64,000 bases of DNA from Mariannaea sp. PMI_226 (GCA_024336345.1 JANFOG010000005.1:1-64000); one strand, 5' to 3'; shown: positions 1 to 12,060, counted from the stretch's first letter. The notes: generated from the letters alone by a model not told the origin. Numbers and translations are program-made.

Positions 1-173
1 AGCTACTCAGCTTTCAATATAACTTAGTTACTATAATCTATTTGTACATTACTAGACGTAATACTATAAGTGACTCTTCCGCTATTGCTTAATATAACGC
101 CTCGACCGTTCTGCCAATATAAACCTATTGCGACCTGGTTTATCCCTTGGGAACCGATCAGACCGTTATATAT
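1..173 (+). repeat. Dispersed repeat R3, copy 1
   Basis: Aligns end to end, in the same orientation, with 32148-32320. Most differences are C/T or A/G transitions, as expected of RIP. The left end is cut by the window, so the true element boundary is unknown. No coding potential is visible. Confidence 0.8.
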
Positions 174-1019
174 AGTGAGCTTTCTATTATTTATATTTAC
201 TTATTAAGGGAAATAATATTTATTAATAATCTACTATAATAATATTTAATAATAATAACTTCCTAAGTTGTATATATACACTCGCAATGTAATGTTATAT
301 AATACTTACGTTTATAAGAATAAGTTATATAATAGACCTTGACATTATGTATATGCGATGCCCAATCTCCTCCTTAATGATTTAGTGGGTTAATCTTAAC
401 ATTTTAGAGTATATTCTTGCTTTGGGGCTGCAATGGTCTAGCTCCCGCGAAATGTATAAATGGAGAGTATTCCTTGATTGATTATTTGGTAAATGCTTTA
501 GATTAATTTAACCTTGTTATATGAAATTAAATTGTGTTATGCATAATAGAGAAACGGATAGTTAGACCTGTCCTCTCCGTTCTGTTATAGAATCAATATA
601 CCACTAGGCTATTGTCGATTGATTGTATTTTCATTAAATATGAGCTGCCCCTGCGCGAACTACTTTGTGAGTTTCTATTCCAGGCTTGACGTTCAGAGTC
701 CTGATCGCAAGAGGCTCCATCAAATGCCTCTACAGTGTTCACATACTCGGCGATTACTGTGATTCTGTCTGGTGTGTTTTCTCAGGTGGAATTGAGTCAT
801 TTCCATACTAACCTCGAATATGGCTCTAGATATTACGCACTGGAATGCCTATGAAGGATTTACTATCACATGCCTCGTCTTCATACAACGAAGATATCAA
901 AGCCATGAACCATATTGAGCGATCCTTATTATTGTATCCCTAAGCAAGAGTTTATGCCAAATAGTTCTCAGCTCCTACATGTTGTTGCTAGAGGTAGAGG
1001 AGTTTGGGTCATTTTCGGC
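174..1019. other. AT-rich non-coding stretch
   Basis: Strongly AT-rich to about 650, with many TATA/TAATA runs and no plausible open frame. It becomes mixed composition afterwards. I see no gene, only probable decayed repeat DNA. Confidence 0.5.
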
Positions 1020-1420
1020 GGATTTTTTGTTGGTATAAATAGGTATTTAAAAGCTGATTGGCCATGTGGGTTAGTGTATTTGGATAATCTGCCCCTAGCT
1101 TGATTTTGTGAGTCTCCATCACTTGCATCTGAAGCTTCTCTGCCTGTTCCCTTTGGTTCTTGTCCCTGGATGTTGATGTAAGGTTGACCATGCCGTTTAA
1201 CGTTGATTGATGCTCTTTACCTTCTTCCACTATAAGTAAATTCGTTGCTTCAACTTGGTGCTTTTCTGCTGTATCCCAATTCCCTTAATAGGAGAAGTAT
1301 GCTCCCATACAATGTAATAGTGTCGCTTTTGCGACCGGCTCATCGTCATGGACGCACCTACTGTTTTCCAGCACAGTAGAGGCACGTGGAAGAATTTGGA
1401 AACATTCCACACAGCTCAAC
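1020..1420 (-). pseudogene. TPR (kinesin-light-chain-type) protein remnant
   Basis: On the minus strand, 1230-1009 reads as a tetratricopeptide unit with residues such as EQAEKLQMQVMETHK, followed by LGADYPNTLTHMANQLLNTY. This is the pattern of the KLC-type TPRs at the C-terminus of many fungal NLRs (EAEeLqvqvmet...lG.eHPdTLtsManla.tY). The upstream part (about 1270-1410) shows another partial unit (WDTAEKHQVEA) in the same sense but interrupted by a stop. No P-loop domain or intact start is present, so this is a decayed fragment. Family recognition rests on pattern memory, not a search. Confidence 0.5.
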
Positions 1421-3076
1421 GAGGCTTCCTTTCTCTTAAATACGCTTTAGATATTTAGGGTCCACATATATTAACCATTTTGTCAGGCTTGTATTATTCG
1501 GGTGGGTTGTAATATCATGGAGGCTCATAGTACGGTCTGGGGAGTTGTGAATAGAACATTATATCTTAAATTTTATCTATCGATAAAGCGCCTGTTTCTT
1601 GGTCTTCTAGTTCACCTTTCGGCCATGCTCGTATGACATTGAACACTCTAAAGGATGAGAGACTGCACATTTATCTAGTGACATGTACCGAGTGGCCAGC
1701 CGCCCTCCTCATACATGTAGCAGCCCTTGCTGCAGAAAGTATTGGCCGACCATTGACCTGTAAGTCCCATAGAGAAAACAGTGTTCCACTCTTGGCCACT
1801 ACACGTATCGGTCCTGCCACATGCCAACCAGGCAATGCCGGCCTGAGTTTTGCCTACAAGTCTTTGTGTTAGCTGTGGCATTATAGCATGGTGTAGGGAC
1901 CCATACTTCCCGAGTTTACAAGCCAATGGCCGCAACGTGTGGGTATCTTGGTGCCACGGGTCCGGCTGAGATGCCGACGCAGGTTGCGGCAAGAGAAATA
2001 AGGGCAGTAAACTTCATTGAATGTTTGAAAGTGTAGCAGATTCGTTGTTTTAAGCTTGTTTTAAAAATTTCAAATACTAGATGGAAGAAAGCTGTGATGC
2101 GTTGTTCCATATCCGGGCTTAAATTGACTTCACGAGCTTGTTTATATGATCTTTCCTGAAGAGTTGTAAATATACTTTATATAAACAGCGGATGACCGAG
2201 AGCTGTGGTCGCCGCTTATTGTACCCCATATGTAAGCACGAAATGCGTGAGGGCCTTGCACTGTTCAGCTCAAACCAGCTAACATGGAGTCGTCTGCGCA
2301 AATTTGCCCGGCACTTTGGCTTCGTTCATCAGCTGCCCTGAACCCAGCTGTCATAAGAATACCCCGAATGCAATGCAACTCTCCGGGTTGTCGCCAATCA
2401 CCAGACGCGATGGAACAAGTCCTCTGGAGATTTGCTAGATCCCATAGAGACAGGCCTTTCTGACATGCAGGATTAGCGGGTATCACCACAGTCGGCATAT
2501 CCGCCTTCTGCAGCCCTGATACCGTTTTACTTGCCTTTTTCGCAAGGATGGAAACGTACCCCGTTCGCCGACTGTGAATTCTGTGACGAATGATGTCAAT
2601 TGTTTTCAAGTTGCATGCAGTCATGCACAATCCGCGCATGCACGGAGTAGCCGAAGTATCTACTACAGAAGCAGAAACTCAGTACCTACGAGCCTATTGG
2701 CTTGCATTAGACCACTATTTCCACAATTGTCAGCAATGGCTATTGGTCAAAACAAGGACCAAGTTATAATTCCGTCGCTTGTCTTGTATGAGGCACCAAT
2801 AACTGAATGATGAGCTTATGGCCGCTGCTATCAGCGTGGCTGCGACTCGGTCTATCAGCTTACGTGCAAGTAAAGGGTCTCCTCGGCACGTTATTCTAAC
2901 ATCCATTGTCGATGCAGTGAGGAAGAAAGTATTTAAGGCTCGTCCCACTATTGGATTTTGTCAAAAAGGGAATAGAACAGCACCATTCCTTTCTATCAAC
3001 TCTCCTGTTCCAGTTCTGAAGTTACTCAGATTCGTTTCGCACGTTACCCTTTGTACAAATTTAGCTCCTCTTCAAC
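1421..3076. other. Intergenic, no supported gene
   Basis: Short open frames exist on both strands but none has a recognisable domain, signal peptide or splice structure. The last 150 bases hold the presumed GH16 promoter, with a TATTTAAG box at about 2929-2936. Confidence 0.4.
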
Positions 3077-4018
3077 ATGGCTCACTATCGTGTTCTCGCC
3101 GCGATAGTTTATCTTTCGGCGGTTGCTATGGCTTGGGAGGCGCCATCATATGATGGATTCACTCGAGACTGGCAGGCCACTTTCGCCGGATCCTCTGGCA
3201 CACTCCCAGACACCAGAGATTGGAACATCAGGACTGGGGACCTGGGCGTCAACAATGAGCTGCAGGTCTATACGTCTAACCCACGGAACGTTCAGCTGAG
3301 CGGCGGAACTACCCTGCAGTTAGTTCCCTGGGAAGACTGGTCGATCCCCAAGGGCTGGACCTCTGGCCGCGTCGAGAGCACTCATACCTTTACCCCTCAA
3401 CCCGGCAAGCTTACCAGAGCCGAGGCTGTTATTCGGTTTGGCGATAACCCTATTAGCAATAAGCAGGGTATGTGGCCTGCTTTCTGGATGCTTGGGGATG
3501 TCCTCCGCAATGGTGGTCAGTGGCCTTCATGCGGTGAGCTTGATATCTTGGAGGCTGTCAACGGTCAGTTGACTGGATACGGCACCGCACACTGTCACGT
3601 GTACCCCGGAGGTATCTGCAACGAAAGCAATGGTATTGGTGGCAATATTGACATCCCTGACCAGAGTTGGCATACCTGGCGCATCGAGATTGACCGTAGG
3701 GATGGAAACTGGGCGGCTCAGACTATCACCTGGTTCAGAGATGGACAGCAGTTCCACCAGATCTCAGGGTCTAGGGTTGGCAATGCCAAAGTCTGGGCTA
3801 CATTAGCACAATCGCCATTGTATTTCATCCTCAATGTTGCGGTCGGAGGTGGCTGGGTAAGTTGAACCCCTATGAAGTGCCCAACTTAGTTGTTGTTGCT
3901 GACGAAGAGCCCCAAGCCGGGTAACCCCAATGGCGCTACCCTGGATGGTTACGGAAGCATGATGGAGATTGGATATGTCGCGCACTATTCGACTGCATAT
4001 GTACACGACGAGCTCTAA
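3077..4018 (+). CDS. Secreted GH16 glycoside hydrolase (beta-glucanase type)
   Basis: Predicted join(3077..3856,3917..4018), 293 residues. The N-terminus is a signal peptide ending near residue 19 (AVAMA). A GH16 jelly-roll domain follows, with the catalytic motif GELDILE, in which E154 is the nucleophile, D156 assists and E159 is the acid/base. The conserved GMWPAFWMLG stretch precedes it. The unspliced frame stops just after VGGGW. A 60-bp intron (GTAAGT...CCCAAG) restores the family's usual ending, with PGNPNG then LDGYGSMMEIGYVAHY. A closer-looking AG at 3889 also keeps frame but adds unlikely residues. Family knowledge: hydrolysis of beta-1,3(4)-glucans in fungal or plant walls. Exact substrate cannot be read from sequence. 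The gene is intact although flanked by decayed DNA. Confidence 0.9.
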
Positions 4019-4257
4019 TTGACAACGCGATATCTCCTTGACAGTTTTAAGCCGCAAATATTGACGTCGGCTTGCTTTGCCAATAGGTCTCTTGCGGCCC
4101 CTGCGAGTCCACTTAGACAAGCATAATAGAATTTGGATGGCAGAGGAGGTCCTGGGTCATCATCCATAGACGGTCGGCCTGGTATAATCGACTTGTAAAA
4201 GGCTGATGCTGAGACTACAACTTCCTGTCGTGGGAACTCGGGATCGCAAACAAGCAA
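4015..4257 (-). pseudogene. Ankyrin (NLR-type) protein fragment
   Basis: The minus-strand frame contains KFYYACLSGLAGAARDLLAK followed by QADVNICG, a good match to the first ankyrin unit that follows the linker of fungal NACHT-ankyrin proteins (yYAs.aGLagaaqaLLakGADVNaqg). It stops after this one unit, directly against the 3' end of the GH16 gene. Related linker-like residues continue out of frame to about 4330. No start or nucleotide-binding domain is attached, so this is a truncated remnant. Confidence 0.45.
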
Positions 4258-4330
4258 CGCAGGATCTAGATCCTTGGGCGTTAGGAAGAACAGCTTGGCG
4301 CAACTCGCTACGGTACCCCGTCCCGTTCCA

Positions 4331-4891
4331 CTTCATCTCGACTTCCTAGGAAGTTAGTTGTGGGAATGGAATGTTGAGTACGTCTGTGGGTAGCAGGTGG
4401 GGGCGGACGGCTCCGCTGGATCATTGGGATGTGCGGAAGCATTGTTGATAAACAAATACAAAAATTGAGATTATATAACTTGTTGAGCCGATGTATTGGG
4501 ATACCAAAATCTGAAGCTCATATTGAATCACAGACTAGACCAACGCTGCTAGTTGTCTAATGCTATACCATATATTAGCCATCCATTCGATATCTGAAGT
4601 GGCTTGCGCTTCGTCTCCTTTGGAGCCTTTTCTTATTTCTGTGCTCTCCAATCTTTCCATTTCTGGAATGTAAAGAGCAACGAATTGACGCTGTGCAACT
4701 TCACAAGGCGATTGGCGGTATTATGTGGAGGCACTGTAACGTGGGAACAGACTTTTGGCCGCTGACTGTGGCAGCCTCATGATTAGGCTATAGCCCTAAA
4801 TATAATGTTCACCTTGATTTAATGGCCCAACCACAGTCTTATCTAAGTTAGCTGGTGCTGGTTCTCAGAATGTGGCGTTAAAGAACTGCTT
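4331..4891. other. Intergenic, nothing recognised
   Basis: No open frame with a recognisable product and no obvious repeat. It separates the ankyrin remnant from the dead transporter. Confidence 0.35.
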
Positions 4892-6115
4892 CTAGCGGAT
4901 ACGTTTACCATACTTCATAAATAAAATGGGAACTGGTATCATGAAGACGGCAATAAAGGCCAGAATGAGCTTCTCTAACCCAATCGCAAGGTCGCAAACA
5001 TCGGGCCACCAGAAAGGGGGAGCAGCGCACCTCCAAGCGAGCGAAGAACAGTACTAGCTGCTACGGCAGACGCAGCGTATACCCCGGAGGCATCAATTAG
5101 GTATGTAGAGGAGGCCATCTAGCGATAGTGAGTTAGAGTCTGTGCTGTCATCGACCGGCGGCCAGTGGCTTCTTTATTTACCAATGCTAGAGTAACCCTA
5201 AAGCTCATAATGCATATACCGATCGTAGGGAGAACCCAATAGTAATGCCATTCAGCCGTCCAGCCAAAAAGAAAAAGCCCGATAGGGACCGAAAAGGATG
5301 CGACGACAAGCAATGGTAGGCAATACTTTGGTTTCGCATCTCTGCCTGCTCTCACTTTCATGCGCTGCGCCAGTCAATCAGAAGCCGCCTTGCTGATTAC
5401 TAGGCCGAAGAATGATCCGACCCCAAGATCGATATATATAAGGCCTATTGACCCGGTGGAGAAGCTATATATATCGGCGAATAGTGCAGATATCGCTATG
5501 AAGATAAGGTAGAGGTAGCCATAGACCAGAAATATATATATGGAGAGAAAAAGGATGATGAGGGAATAAACAAGCATCTTTGATGGGCAGACAATAGCTA
5601 TCATAAAGACATCTCGCGGAAAGCGCTTTATGTCAAGCACGGAGTGAAGTTCCTTATTGCCCATCTTCTTATAGAGCCTACAAGCTTTCCTCTCCAGGAT
5701 AGCGTAGGAATATATTTCCTGAATAGATAAGTAAAAGGGGGAGGGTAAGACCGGCCTACTAATAATATTTAGAGACTGAATCTCTTTCATGAGGTTGAAT
5801 AAGAGCATACCGCCATAGCAACTGTCCAGAATGACCATCGCCATCCTTTGTTATCGGTTAAGTATCTGCCCGCTCTTGGTGTCTCATTAGGTAGATGGTC
5901 TATAATAGTGATCAATCAGCAACTTACCAATGGGTCTGATAATAGGTCCCAGCAAAGGACCAAAACCCTATGCAGCCATGACCTTGCCTCTATTCTCATA
6001 AGAAATGATATTGGCAATAGTGCCGGCAGCGGCTGTGAGGGGCAGCTCCCAGCAAGACCGGCGAACAGACGAAAAACAAGTAGAGTAGACTATAAATATC
6101 AAGCCTGCAGAAGTC
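4892..6115 (-). pseudogene. MFS multidrug/polyamine-type (DHA1) transporter pseudogene
   Basis: On the minus strand, pieces of one MFS protein lie in the correct order in different frames. First is FRLFAGLAGSCP, then TAAAGTIANIISYENRGKVM with a stop where a Trp is expected, then GFGPLLGPII. The central loop (ILERKACRLYKKMGNKELHS) follows, then TM segments around 5480-5600. After these come FSVPIGLFLFGWTAEWHYYW, YLIDASGVYAASAVAASTVL, and a terminal MIPVPILFMKYGKRIR ending at a TAG. Such loops and termini are typical of fungal DHA1 drug/polyamine exporters. At least one frameshift, TAG stops in place of Trp and another in LRLG* show it is dead. The N-terminal end is missing, replaced by a HET fragment. 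Confidence 0.8.
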
Positions 6116-6163
6116 TGTCGCCTCTTTCAGCATTGGGTAAGCAAATGCTTAGAAGGTTCAAGT

Positions 6164-6445
6164 TTGAACGCCATCGAAGATTCAAATGATGCCTTGGACG
6201 GTTCTTCACGCTTCAGATACGCCTCGGAAGAAGTATGCTGGAACCGGACATTCTTTGTTACAGAAAGCGAGCGACTGGGTTTGGGTTCTTCTCATGCATC
6301 ACCTGGTGCATCCATCTATCTGATCCACGGATTAAAAACACCATTTATCATTCACAGGAAATCGGATGTGGATGTACTGCGCGGAGAGTGTTATATTCAA
6401 GGTTTGATGGACCAGAACGCCACGATCTCAGATCAAGACGTTTAA
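6164..6445 (+). pseudogene. HET-domain protein C-terminal fragment
   Basis: The frame reads RTFFVTESERLGLGSSHASP, then a hydrophobic stretch, then GECYIQGLMDQNA. This is the typical C-terminal signature of fungal heterokaryon-incompatibility (HET, PF06985) proteins (R.ff.t..g..GlgP...pGD.v.v..G...P.vlR......lvGecYvhG.mdGea). The HET domain itself is absent upstream, where an unrelated transporter remnant lies on the opposite strand. It is a truncated relic. Confidence 0.6.
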
Positions 6446-6575
6446 TTGAACCTCCATAAGTGGACCATATTGCCATAACTGGCTCTTGAAGGAGAAATGA
6501 TCACCGATGCGCAGTCTGTTTAATGCTGGATCTAATGGTCTTGGTGAAGTTAGTCTAGGCTCGTAACTCTCTGGC

Positions 6576-6822
6576 TGTTGCGAGGAGCCCATTTTCCTAT
6601 AGAAGAGACCTACGGGTACCTTGACTTTTCTAGTATAATATACCCATAGGATGGTCTTAGTAGCCGGCCTCGGAGGAGCCCGGGGGTCCCCCGGGCACCC
6701 TTTCCCTATCTGGGGTGTGTGTTCTGGGACACATCCCGTATATAAACCCCTCAGCTAGCTAGATAGTCTTAGAGAAGTCACTTATTGTCACACCTATATT
6801 CCTGACCCTATGCTCCGTGACA
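6576..6822 (+). repeat. Solo-LTR-like element, family A copy 1
   Basis: 247 bp, begins TGTTGCG and ends CCGTGACA, as do the copies at 57896 and 42322. It contains the same internal blocks: a Pro-codon-like GC palindrome at about 6678-6698, then TATATAAACCCCTCA, then GTCACACCTA. Flanking pentamers (CTGGC, ATACC) do not match, so either the target duplication decayed or a recombination joined different copies. Confidence 0.75.
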
Positions 6823-7808
6823 ATACCAACCCTATTTGTGCTCGGATAGAGTTTATCAAGCAGCCGACTCCATTTTCCGATTCATATGCGTTAATTAAAG
6901 CCTAAAACACTTAATATATATTTTTCAAATACTACCTAGATCAATTATATCCGCCTTTTGCCCTCAAGATATCCAATGGCCAACTCCAATATAAATATAG
7001 AAGCAATCACTATATTGCTGCTAAGGACGTTAGAGAGACTTAAGAAGCTCGGCTTATATTATAATTCCCCAGAGCTAGTAATTATTTACATCAACTGTGG
7101 CTTTGCCATTAATCCCTAAATGCAAATTACGACACCCAGGCAATAACCATAATATCGTCAAGCCAGCTCATTCTAGCTCATTGGGTCTTAAACCCTTAAT
7201 TTCTTCATTAAACCTTCTTAATCCCAAATCAATACCTTTTCGGCTAGATACTTCAAAACCTTACCTATCCCTTACAATCTAATGAAGGTCTGCATATAGG
7301 CACTCTAACCTTCGGTCTACTAGCGAGAATATCTTGGTAGATTACATTGGAATATACCATGCCAAAAGATCAAGCTTGCCATGAGATTAAAAAAAACGCC
7401 ACTAACTAAGAGACCACATCCAGAAGGTTCTTACGCTTACATTCCAGAGCTAGAAGTTCAAGGATATTCATCGATTATAGCTTATCAATAGTGACCAGCA
7501 GCTCGGCCAAGGCTAAATTTGTCATAACCTTCTGCTATAGGAAAGTCCTAGCCCTATCAAGAACTTACATAGCGGTTATTCGCTTAAAAGCACAAGTGGC
7601 TATAAGATCAAGCAGGCCTACAGAAGCTGCTCAGCATTGAAATACTATTATTCAACATACAAACCAACTGGATGTAACGTACCGATTGGCAGATGACTTT
7701 TAGAATACACAGCGCAATATATTCACCTCCCTCGCAGCAATTCCCCCACAGAACCCTAATTAGCCCCTCTGCCTAGGGGTAATCAATGGAGAAACACTCT
7801 ACAGTCCG
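6823..7808. other. Decayed non-coding DNA
   Basis: AT-rich, with no recognisable product in any frame. A 61-residue frame at 7097-7282 matches nothing I know. It probably belongs to the same degenerate repeat as the remnant that follows. Confidence 0.35.
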
Positions 7809-8626
7809 GTGAAAAACAAATGCAGGCTGGTATTAATGGTGGGAGCATTCCGTCGTCTCCTTGACCAGTATGGCGCGACGGTCAAGGGGACAAATATGTA
7901 TCTGAGACGGTGGCTACAAGGGAGGTTCCCAGATTGTCCATATAAGCATCACTTTGAGCTAATTATAACTCATTCTTCCGAGAGCACCTACAGAAAAGAA
8001 CTCAAACAGTACATCTGCTTCTAGCTCCGGCTATTTCAGCTGCCATCATCTACAGGAAGTGCTATCAGAGGGCAAGGGCTTGCTAGATCTCAGCATAAGG
8101 CTTTAAGAGAGCTCTGACTAGATGATATATAGAAGGCAGAGGGGCTAAGGGCCGCGGTTCACCTGGATGAACAATGGGAAGGCGGCAGTAGTGGTGAAGA
8201 GGATGAAGATGAGGATAGGTATGAAGGTAATGATGAGAATAAAGTTAATAATTACAAAGTGTAAGGGATATAAATAAAGATAAGGAATCTAATACTAAGT
8301 CGCTTGAAGAGCAATCTCTATCCAGCTCAAGCTCTAAGCTAGACGACCTAACTATAGATATTCTACTGCGCTTCTACTACTTTATGATCACAGAAGACTT
8401 CGAACACAAAATAGCAAGTTCGACAATATTGGTATATTTCAGTGCTGTACGCGGCTTAGCTAACCCTGACAGCCATGAATACCTCCAGCCTGAGCAGTTC
8501 ACCCCCATCCTCGTAAGACTCATTTATCAAACGAAGCTCTATGGCCACCTTGATAACCCGTTGACTATGGGTCTTTTGACGCTCTCATGCTACATATGCC
8601 TTCCACACGTCGCCTTAGTGGAATAA
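7809..8626 (+). pseudogene. Remnant of DUF3505-type (repeat-borne) ORF
   Basis: Three blocks follow in order: YLRRWLQGRFPDCPYKHHFE with ELKQYICF; then stops and an acidic region (EDEDEDRYEG); then LRFYYFMITEDF and EYLQPEQFTPILVRLIYQTK. From memory this order matches the central part of large ORFs of high-copy fungal repeats, often annotated as C2H2/DUF3505 or telomere-linked-helicase-associated proteins. Multiple in-frame stops (TAG/TGA at about 8098-8140) show decay. Assignment needs a profile search. Confidence 0.4.
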
Positions 8627-9067
8627 TTTCTATATCAAAATTATATGAAACTCCATTCCATGGTATGTAATTGGTACGGTCATCATCGACCGGACCCAGG
8701 GTCGAGAAGATAAATGAGTAGCTTGACAGTGTTCGCCGAACAGGATTTGACTGTAGTCTGCAGCCAACATGGGGAATTGCACACATCTTACAAGTAGGCC
8801 AGCCTGTATTTGTAGGCCGTACTTAGTATATGACCTGCCAATATTTCAATCTATAACAAGTGCAAGTAGAGACACGGAGATTAATTAGAGCACTTTCTTT
8901 GTGAGACCTCGATCTGCCAAAACTCCTAATCTTTATATTTATAACGTCCTATAAACATATATAGCATGGCTACCGCTCTACTGAATCGCGGCCCTACCTG
9001 ACTGTGAAAGACTGAATTAGTCTTACAGATCTCTACAGAATCCAAGGACTTTTTAACGGTCTCTTAT
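8627..9067. other. Intergenic, nothing recognised
   Basis: No coding signal. It separates the DUF3505-type relic from the family B solo LTR. Confidence 0.35.
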
Positions 9068-9294
9068 TGTCACATAGGATAGGGGCAACTTCGAGGCACA
9101 GAAGGTCTTGATTTCTAGCTATAGGAGAGGTCCTACACCAGACTATTTATCTTCTATGAATGGGGCTGTCTATAGGGGCTTGAGCCCTATAAGGTCTCAC
9201 TGAAGCTGTTGTTATAGGCAGTGTTTCACTTGCATCGTCATAGCTGGCGATGCCCTCACCGCTCCAGCAGGCTTGATGTGACCGCTATTTGACA
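9068..9294 (+). repeat. Solo LTR, family B, with 5-bp target duplication
   Basis: 227 bp, begins TGTCACATAGG and ends TATTTGACA. It is flanked on both sides by CTTAT (9063-9067 and 9295-9299), a perfect 5-bp target-site duplication. TG...CA termini, length and duplication fit a solo LTR left by recombination of an LTR retrotransposon. Relatives occur at 15945-16173 (inverted) and as fragments at 11870, 23614 and 42039. Confidence 0.88.
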
Positions 9295-11869
9295 CTTATG
9301 TTCGTAGTTTTGCGCACCAACCTCTTGGAGGCAATATGTAAATATACCAATTTGCTGACTTTTAGCGTCTTATAAATTACTACATAGAATTTATAATGTT
9401 GATATATGATCGAGAGCTAGTGGGAATTAGAAGTGGCTCGAGGATTTCACAATAGGTATAAGCACGATGGTAACTTTCTAAGAGCCCCTTTAACACTCGA
9501 AAAGCAAGGAGATGTAAGAGAGAAACCAATAACATACCATAATACCCAAAGTAATTTTTTTTGTTGGTTTTACTGTAGATAGTCAAGCAAAAACACCTTG
9601 GATGTTGAGATTAATCCAACTGAAATCTCAAAGCCCCAAATAAGATCTCCTGATTTCTATTACTAAGTATTTCACAACTCTAATTTGATAGACTTTATAA
9701 TCACCACCCTTCTCGATGTACACCGAAGACTAACACTGAGTCCAGATGCAGCTGAGCATCGAGGATAAACTGTGGGGGCAACCGGAGCAGCTCCCTGCCT
9801 CGGCAATTCAGCCATACTTCATACTATCATATGACGTTACATTCATAGTCTGTACCTATTGAGGAGAAAGATTGTAAGACATCAACTTGCATTCCCAATT
9901 ATTAGAGACACCCAGTTTTACTATGCAGCAAATAATAGTAGGGTCTTTTTGCAAAAAGGACGCAAAGGGCGGACCTACATAAGTCCCGGATTTTAGTCTC
10001 CCAGACCGCTTGGAAGCGCGCGAAGGTGGCAACGGGCGGGATATGACTAAAGTACCTAGAGAGTTATAAATAGACATCACTCAAGTGCCCAACCCCGCGT
10101 TTTTTTAATGTCGCAAAAGCCCTGTTTCATTACGCTTTGACTCAGTAGACCTAGGAGCGTGCTGTACTTCGAAGATATTATCGTCCTCGATCGCGCTCTA
10201 TGAGTCAGATGTCTATCCACGCATACATATTTCATTGCATTCTACAATCAATTATACGATTTTATAGAGACTAAACCATCTTAATGGTAAATATAAAACT
10301 CATAGTTCATATATCAGCCAAGATTACATTCAATTTTCTGCTTCCAGCTTTTTTCACTATTCGATCGGCTATGTAACTAATCCTATGAAGGATGAACTTG
10401 CTAGACTGAATAGGAGTATCGACAGTCAGTACAATGGAACTTTGGATGGTGATGAAGCATTACGTCATTCCCAAGTTCCTAAATTCGCAAAGTCCTGTCG
10501 GTTGTGTAGATGATGGTGGACATGTGAGTGCGCCCGAAACTGATTTGGCTGATATCAAATGTAATCAGCTGGAGGCGCCATGATAAGCACTACAACTGTC
10601 ACAACTTGGATAACTGGCTGGCTACTTAGGTCGCCTGAAACTCCCACTGTTCCCTTCATCTGCTCAAATCAAATTTGCCTACAGAAACCCACTCAGGCAA
10701 TCGCAATCCGTCTACAGATCTCTTAAAACATGTAGCTACTATATAAACCGCCGTTATTGCCATTATAAAATCCACATCAGCTACCTAGATTTTAGTACAA
10801 CTTAGATTGATATCACACGCCGTATAATCTCTTAAGACTGCTTTGCCCAGAATGTTGATATGATCGCGCAATGCCTGAATCTACCGAATGATCTTACACC
10901 CCAGGTATTTCCTACAAGCACCTATTCGGCTCGATTGTGGTCCCACCAATATAGTAAAAAAGCCGCGAGGACCTTTGGGAGTGATCCACGTAACACCTAG
11001 TCTACCTCCACACGGTCATGAACTTGGGCGGAAGGGTTCATTGCATGATATTGTGTACCATTTGATTGCTAACAAATCATATATTACTATTCATATTGGA
11101 TAACTATCATAGACCGCCCCTTACCGCTATACATGCCCCTGCCGCTAACCAAAATGCATAAGAGGGAAATGTTTGTTAATACAAAAAGGGTAATTGATAT
11201 GAGCACGAGCGTGGATCCTAGTCAAACATGTCTATGTTACTCATTTGTATTCAAACGTCGATATCGTGACGAAGGGCAAGTATGACATCAATTTACGTTT
11301 CAAAATTATCGTAGTAGAGGTGTTGGACTTAGTTAATCAGTAGACCAACTCGAAAGCCATTGAGTGACATCTACTACAAGGTTGGAAATGGATTCCAACA
11401 TTGAGAACAAGAAAGGGAAGGATAGGCCAAGTCTTTTCCTGGGAACCTCCGAGGGAAAGCATCGGAAAAGAGCTAATACAGGGACTCAGTTCAGAGCTAA
11501 GCCGGAGATGGCGAAGCCAGCCGATGATATTCCAAGTGGCGGGTTGATTATTGGCAAGCGAGACGGCCGAAAGGGAGAACTAATTCCTTTAAAAATCCCT
11601 ATCTAGATTAGGAACAATAAGTTGAAGGCAGAGCGTAGAAAAGGGTTAGGCAAGTTTACTATATATAAAACCCACGCGATAATTACAAACACGCTATTAC
11701 AAAACGAATAATGACGTTTATATTTAGCCTCTTTTTGCTATTGTTACTTCTGTCAGCTTAACCCCGATGTCTCAAGCCTGTAGGAAGCATAGAAAACCGA
11801 GATGGAGAGGGCATCACCAGTTCTGACCCGTGCAGCTAGACCCGACTTATATTTACGATGTCGGTAAAG
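9295..11869. other. Long gene-poor stretch
   Basis: No supported gene. Open frames of 60-80 residues (for example 11364-11606, lysine-rich) have no recognisable domain or splice context. Confidence 0.4.
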
Positions 11870-11993
11870 GCTTATACGGCCTAAGCCCTCCTAGGCTATC
11901 CTACCCCTGTAAGCTATATACCTGCAGTAGGACCTTTTCTATAGCTAGGTTATAACCTTGTTTGCCTTGAAGTTGCCCCTACCCCTGGTGTCA
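11870..11993 (-). repeat. Family B LTR fragment
   Basis: Inverted relative to the 9068 copy. It shares the blocks AGGACCTTTTCTATAGCTA and TTGCCTTGAAGTTGCCCCTA with the reverse complement of family B. It is more diverged than the other copies and lacks clear termini. Confidence 0.55.
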
Positions 11994-12060
11994 TTGATAT
12001 CCAGAATCAAGCCACGCTCAAAGACGGTTCTGGAGTCTCGACTCCCCACTAGAACTAAGG

